Source: Azolla caroliniana (lineage: Eukaryota; Polypodiophyta). From it: DNA of 64,000 nt. The position numbers and the translations under genes were made by a program. The notes under the pieces were generated by a model. It had not been told where the DNA came from and ran no database searches. It saw only the letters and a list, made by a program, of their open reading frames with translations. The DNA is taken from the NCBI GenBank assembly GCA_043228905.1, contig JBHGNT010000010.1, forward strand, positions 20,770,001 to 20,834,000, in the 5' to 3' direction. Of the stretch, positions 59,834-64,000 are shown piece by piece; position 1 is the first letter of the stretch; every line of letters begins with the position of its first letter.

Positions 59834-62800
59834 ATGGCCTCCACGCTCTGCTCCTGTGCCGTCGCATCGTCATCACTCGCAGCGAAGCTCTCTCGTCATC
59901 CCCCTCATGGCAATTCCCTCACCGCCCACAGATTCTGCCTCTCTCAACTTAGACGCTCCTTCTTCAACAGAAACGGAGCTACAACAGAAGCTCCGCAGCA
60001 TCACTTACATTATAAGGCACGAGTCAAACGGAGTCGTACATGTACTTCTTTGTCTTCCATCGACTTTGAATCTCCACCTATCGATTTCGACCTACATGTA
60101 AGCTATCTTCTTCTTTTTCTTAATTTCTTTTTGCCTTAACAACTCTTTTTAAATAAGTTCCTGTGGTTATTCATTCAAACAATTGGGACTCACTTACTTT
60201 AATTAAATCATTAATGATATTCTGTTGCAATGTGAAATCGTGAAGCGGTTTTTTCATTGAGGTTTTTTTCCTACATTTATAGTTGATGGATATTTTTTCA
60301 TGCTTTTATCTCTACATTATTCAGTTCATTAATGGTTTGTTCCTGCATTTACATATATCAAGAATTGATGATTAAACCGTTGAGTGTTTTTTGTGATGAT
60401 TAAAAAAAACTTCTATTTTATCCCTACATTTTACAAGACAATGGAACTTATTGTTTGCGATGTTTTCCCTATATTTTGCATTCAATGCTGATTAATAACT
60501 AGGAGTGGTTTTTGTTGTAATGGGAAGTTATGAAATATTTTTTACCTTTTTTAGTACATTTGATGTTGATTATCCTAGGTCCTTGGTAGGTGATGTTGTC
60601 TTGTCATAATGACGATCAGTGTAGATGATTGGCTTGGTAAATTGGAGATGAGTTTATATTAACATTTACATGCAACTATGATGTGAATATTTACATTCAA
60701 ATATGATAATGTAGATGAGCGATTTTGTGTTTTTATGTAATGTTGCAAAGTCCTTTCTTTAGGTTTTCCCTACATTTTACAGTCACTGATGCGAGACATG
60801 GGAGCAGAATTCTCTGAAGATGGTTCAACCGTTTTGTCATTTGGTAATGATGATGAAGCTTTGAATGCTGCTACTAGCGGAGTTGCTGTAAGTGAAGGGT
60901 TTTTTTATTTTCTGTAGACATTTTTTATGATTTTGATGAAATATTTACTGTTATGCTGCTTATCTACATTAAATCTAATTCGAAGGTTTCAGGGAAATTT
61001 CTTAATGCATAAATAATAGGAAAATTACAAGCAAATACCAGCAGTTCTATATTTCTATCAGATTATGTTTCATTGTTAATATTTCGAATCATTCCAATAT
61101 TCAGTCTGCATTTTAATGAATGACACCATATTTTAGCCAAAACATGCACCTGATTCAAGTACAATGTGCTCTTCGTATGGGCTTGTTTGCTCTTTAATCC
61201 AAACTAAATCCAACTCAAAGGGAAGAAAAAACTTGCTGACTTCAATGAAGTACAAAAATCTAGAAAGAAGTGCTAAGTGAAACTGGATGCTCTAATGAAG
61301 ATGTCATAAGTATGTGCTTTTAGTGATTTTACACCTTGCTATGCCTCTTTAGAAATTTCCAATCACAAATTCACTTTGTGCACACTTTGTGCATCCCATA
61401 TATTATATTCATTGGAATGGTTATGTACATGACCCTTGACCTTACTCATGGTCTAAGATCAGAGTTGTCGGTAATCATGGTGTAAGATCAGAGTTGTGAA
61501 TAAGAAGACTAAGCTTTGTGAAATTGATGCTTCTCTCTTAGGCACATACATTTGACAATGGAGATTATGGATTTGGGAGGGTAGACTACTAGCACAACTC
61601 TAAAGTGATCCAGGTGAATGGTGCAAGCCATCCCAAGAATCTCCTTGGATGAGTCTCAAGAATTTGTAAAATCTATGGTTTTTGTGTCTTGACTTGGAAA
61701 ACGTTAGTTGAAAACACTTTTGGACATTTCCTCCATATGGATGCACTGATGTGATGAAAGTGCTAAAGAGGTATTTCTTGAGAACCCAACATCTGATTTC
61801 TCTTATGTTTCATGCATCTTCTAAACTATGAGAGGCTGAACCCAACAGCAATACATCATGCACATATAACAAGCTCACAATGATTGCTGGGGTGGCCACA
61901 AGGCCTTGTGTTCTTGCATTTTCTCTTTTGCCATCTTTCCAGTTTGCCTGTACTTGCATCTCTATGTTCATAATGCATACTAATCCTGCTGTTCGTGCCA
62001 CTGGAACGTACGGCAAGTATTTAACAAAGGTAGAGTTATATTATATTGGGAGCTTTATCGTAAATCTGTAGCTCTTTCATGAGTTTGAAAATATATCACG
62101 AGTTAGGTGTTCCCAATGATAATGGCTTCAATTAGTTCTTGTTGCATAAACACATAAACCAAGTGTCCCAATTTATCAATGTGTAATTGACAGAAGACCA
62201 ATGAAAGTAGGCATCCTTGCTTAACAGTAGCGTTTGTGAAAAATGCTGAAATTCTCCTTTCAACGATGAAATGGGCATATCATTTTATAAAAGATATGAT
62301 AAATTGCAAGATTAAACTTTTTACACATCTAATCATTGTTTCCTATTTTGTCGATTTGATCATTTCCGGGCTGATTCCTCAAAGATCTCTTGCATTGTGA
62401 GTAATGAATTTCACAAGACTGCCATGTATATCCTCAATGATAGAGTAGATAAGTATATGTGATAGATAATGATCACATAGCAACATTCAAACCTTATTTT
62501 TAGTCATATTGAACCCTGGAAGGTATAAAGATGTCCAATTTTAATATATTTCTCTTTTAAATGTCGCCCAAATTTATATGACACCACACTGTACATCCGG
62601 AAGGCCTGCCTCTAAGAATAGTTAGCTTATTCCAAGTACTTCATTTAAATTCCTCAACTAACAGAAAATAACATCCCTGAATTAGAATTTGTCTTATGCT
62701 CCAACCTCAATCTAATGTATCTTCTCATTTGTTGAGCATAATTTTGAGTTTTTTGTTGAGGATAATTCATTCCCAATGACTTATTATTATTGCAGGTTGT

Positions 62801-63758
62801 TGAGATGTCTCACGTTGGAAGATTAAGAGGTAAACTACTAAATTACTGCTCTTAAAAAATATGTAGAAATGGTAATATATCCTCGGAGATGTAAAGCAAT
62901 ATATATTATTTACAAAATACTTTTACAAAGGACCAAGTAATCGAAAGTCAGTATATAATTGGTATATTCCATTATGGGGAGGGTTATTGTCCTAGTCATA
63001 ATCATAAAATAGATGTCTTTAAATCATGGTATGCTTATTTGTGTGTTCATACGTGTAATATATATGTGAGAAGTTCATATTTTGTGAACTTTAGTAACTG
63101 GAGATGATCGGAGTCGATTTCTGCATAATCAGAGTACAGCAGATTTCCAATCCCTTAGAGAAGGAGAGGTGAAATACCTAGTGTCTGTTGTTTTTATGGA
63201 CCATCTAATAAAACTATATATGCTTATGGATGTAGATGTACTGCATACAGGGCTGTGACACAGTCTTTGTGACTCCTACTGGAAGGACCATTGATCTAGT
63301 AACTGCATGGTACATGGTATGGTTATCATCTTTTGAACAGCTACTTATGATTTCTTGTGTTTATGTGGATGCGGTGCTGTTCATAGTGTTCACATTTTAA
63401 CATATCTCTGCAGAAAAGATCAATCATCCTGGTGATATCTCCGAACATGCGACATCACATACTACAACTTCTTAACAAGTATTAGGCAATTTTTGTTTTA
63501 ACAACTTTTAAACAAGAATGATTTAACTTTTTAATATCATAAAACCTTGTAAACAAGAATGGGGTGATCTTTACCTTTAACCTTCTGAAGAGAGCTTCAC
63601 TCGAGTAATCCACTTTAAATATGTGATTGCATTTGTCAAGTAAACGATGAATTTAATATCTCAACTGCAGGTACATTTTCTTTGCAGACAAGGTTGAAGT
63701 CGAGGATATCACAGATAAGACATTCTTCTTCACCGTAATAGGGCCAAAAAGTGATCTG
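59834..63758 (+). CDS. Chloroplast GcvT/YgfZ-like folate-binding protein (At1g60990-type), 5' part
   Basis: Exons 59834-60097, 60783-60887, 62796-62829, 63095-63168, 63251-63316, 63414-63478 and 63671-63758 join in frame. The last ends at CTG|GTATGA and the gene continues beyond the window. The start at 59834 (cccATGGCC) opens a Ser-rich, acid-free leader with many Arg, typical of a plastid transit peptide. The mature part reads MRDMGAEFSEDGSTVLSF, then VVEMSHVGRLRVTGDDRSRF, LHNQSTADFQSLREGE, GCDTVFVTPTGRTIDLVTAW, then YIFFADKVEVEDI and GPKSDL. This is the N-terminal half of the COG0354 aminomethyltransferase-like fold. Relatives use tetrahydrofolate in Fe-S cluster maintenance, so that role is inferred here. 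Exon 5 has a second acceptor 15 bp upstream (start 63236); 63251 is preferred because it restores the family spacing REGEGCDTVF. Confidence 0.85.
61810..62290 (-). pseudogene. RT fragment (RTE-like) in intron 2 of the GcvT/YgfZ-like gene
   Basis: On the minus strand ATVKQGCLLSLVF lies near 62220 and, further on, IVSLLYVHDVLLLGSA near 61850. These are the KQGC and YADD blocks of non-LTR reverse transcriptases in the right order. The active-site box has become YVHD, so one catalytic Asp is lost, and frames are broken between the blocks. It is antisense to the host gene, like the relic at 961-3040, and may be of the same family. Confidence 0.65.
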
Positions 63759-64000
63759 GTATGAACATATAAATTCTGTTCTGTTGAGCGAAAATTATGA
63801 AAAGATGCTTATAAAACACAGGAATCACAACATGTTTGAAAAACCGAGACCTCTAATCAAGTGAAAATTAAGATTAAACACATAATATAAGGACACAAAA
63901 TATATTTAAAGTAGTTTTAATTGAGGATAATCTACTGGTTTTTTAACTGAGGATAATCTGTTTGTTTAAACTACCCACTAGTAATCTTGATTTGTATAGC

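Overview
The window reads as nuclear DNA of a flowering plant. It is AT-rich, its genes are widely spaced and carry GT-AG introns, and the recognisable families include plant-specific ones (SHI/STY-type SRS transcription factor, ATL RING-H2 ligase, DUF630/DUF632 protein). Decayed and intact plant retrotransposons fill much of the rest. The species cannot be named from this sequence.

Genes from left to right: the 3' end of an RRM RNA-binding protein gene (+, 183-3525); an intronless ATL-type RING-H2 E3 ligase (-, 4497-5177); a four-exon DUF630/DUF632 (NRG2-like) gene (-, 11522-14970); a two-exon SRS transcription factor (+, 26211-28189); a seven-exon phosphatidylinositol-4-phosphate 5-kinase without MORN repeats (+, 50114-53237); and the 5' part of a chloroplast-targeted folate-binding GcvT/YgfZ-like gene resembling Arabidopsis At1g60990 (+, from 59834, running off the window). 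Splice junctions were placed by reading frames across GT-AG sites. The SRS and PIP5K models close perfectly in frame. These genes are unrelated in function and do not form a pathway or cluster.

Mobile DNA: a complete, young Ty3/gypsy chromovirus-type LTR element (-, 35362-42469) has 471-bp LTRs differing at one base, an AATAG target duplication, an initiator-Met tRNA primer site, and a gag-pol frame interrupted by only two stop codons. A nearly full-length but decayed L1-type LINE (-, 30300-34600) keeps an ATGA ORF1/ORF2 junction. Further LINE or RTE-type fragments lie at 961-3040, 20588-22440, 54018-54712, 54944-55393 and 61810-62290. Two copies of a palindromic MITE-like repeat (2545-2800, 44229-44525), a decayed PPR gene and several tandem repeats complete the picture.

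The regions 5.2-11.5, 15.7-20.6, 44.5-50.0 and 55.4-59.7 kb show no convincing genes. I did not find a clearly new multi-gene system. The most interesting items are structural: the young gypsy element with its leader repeats, a very long TATGTG array abutting the TATA box of the DUF632 gene, nested insertions with readable target duplications, an in-frame duplication of a reverse-transcriptase active-site segment, and a complex inverted repeat at 29.5 kb.
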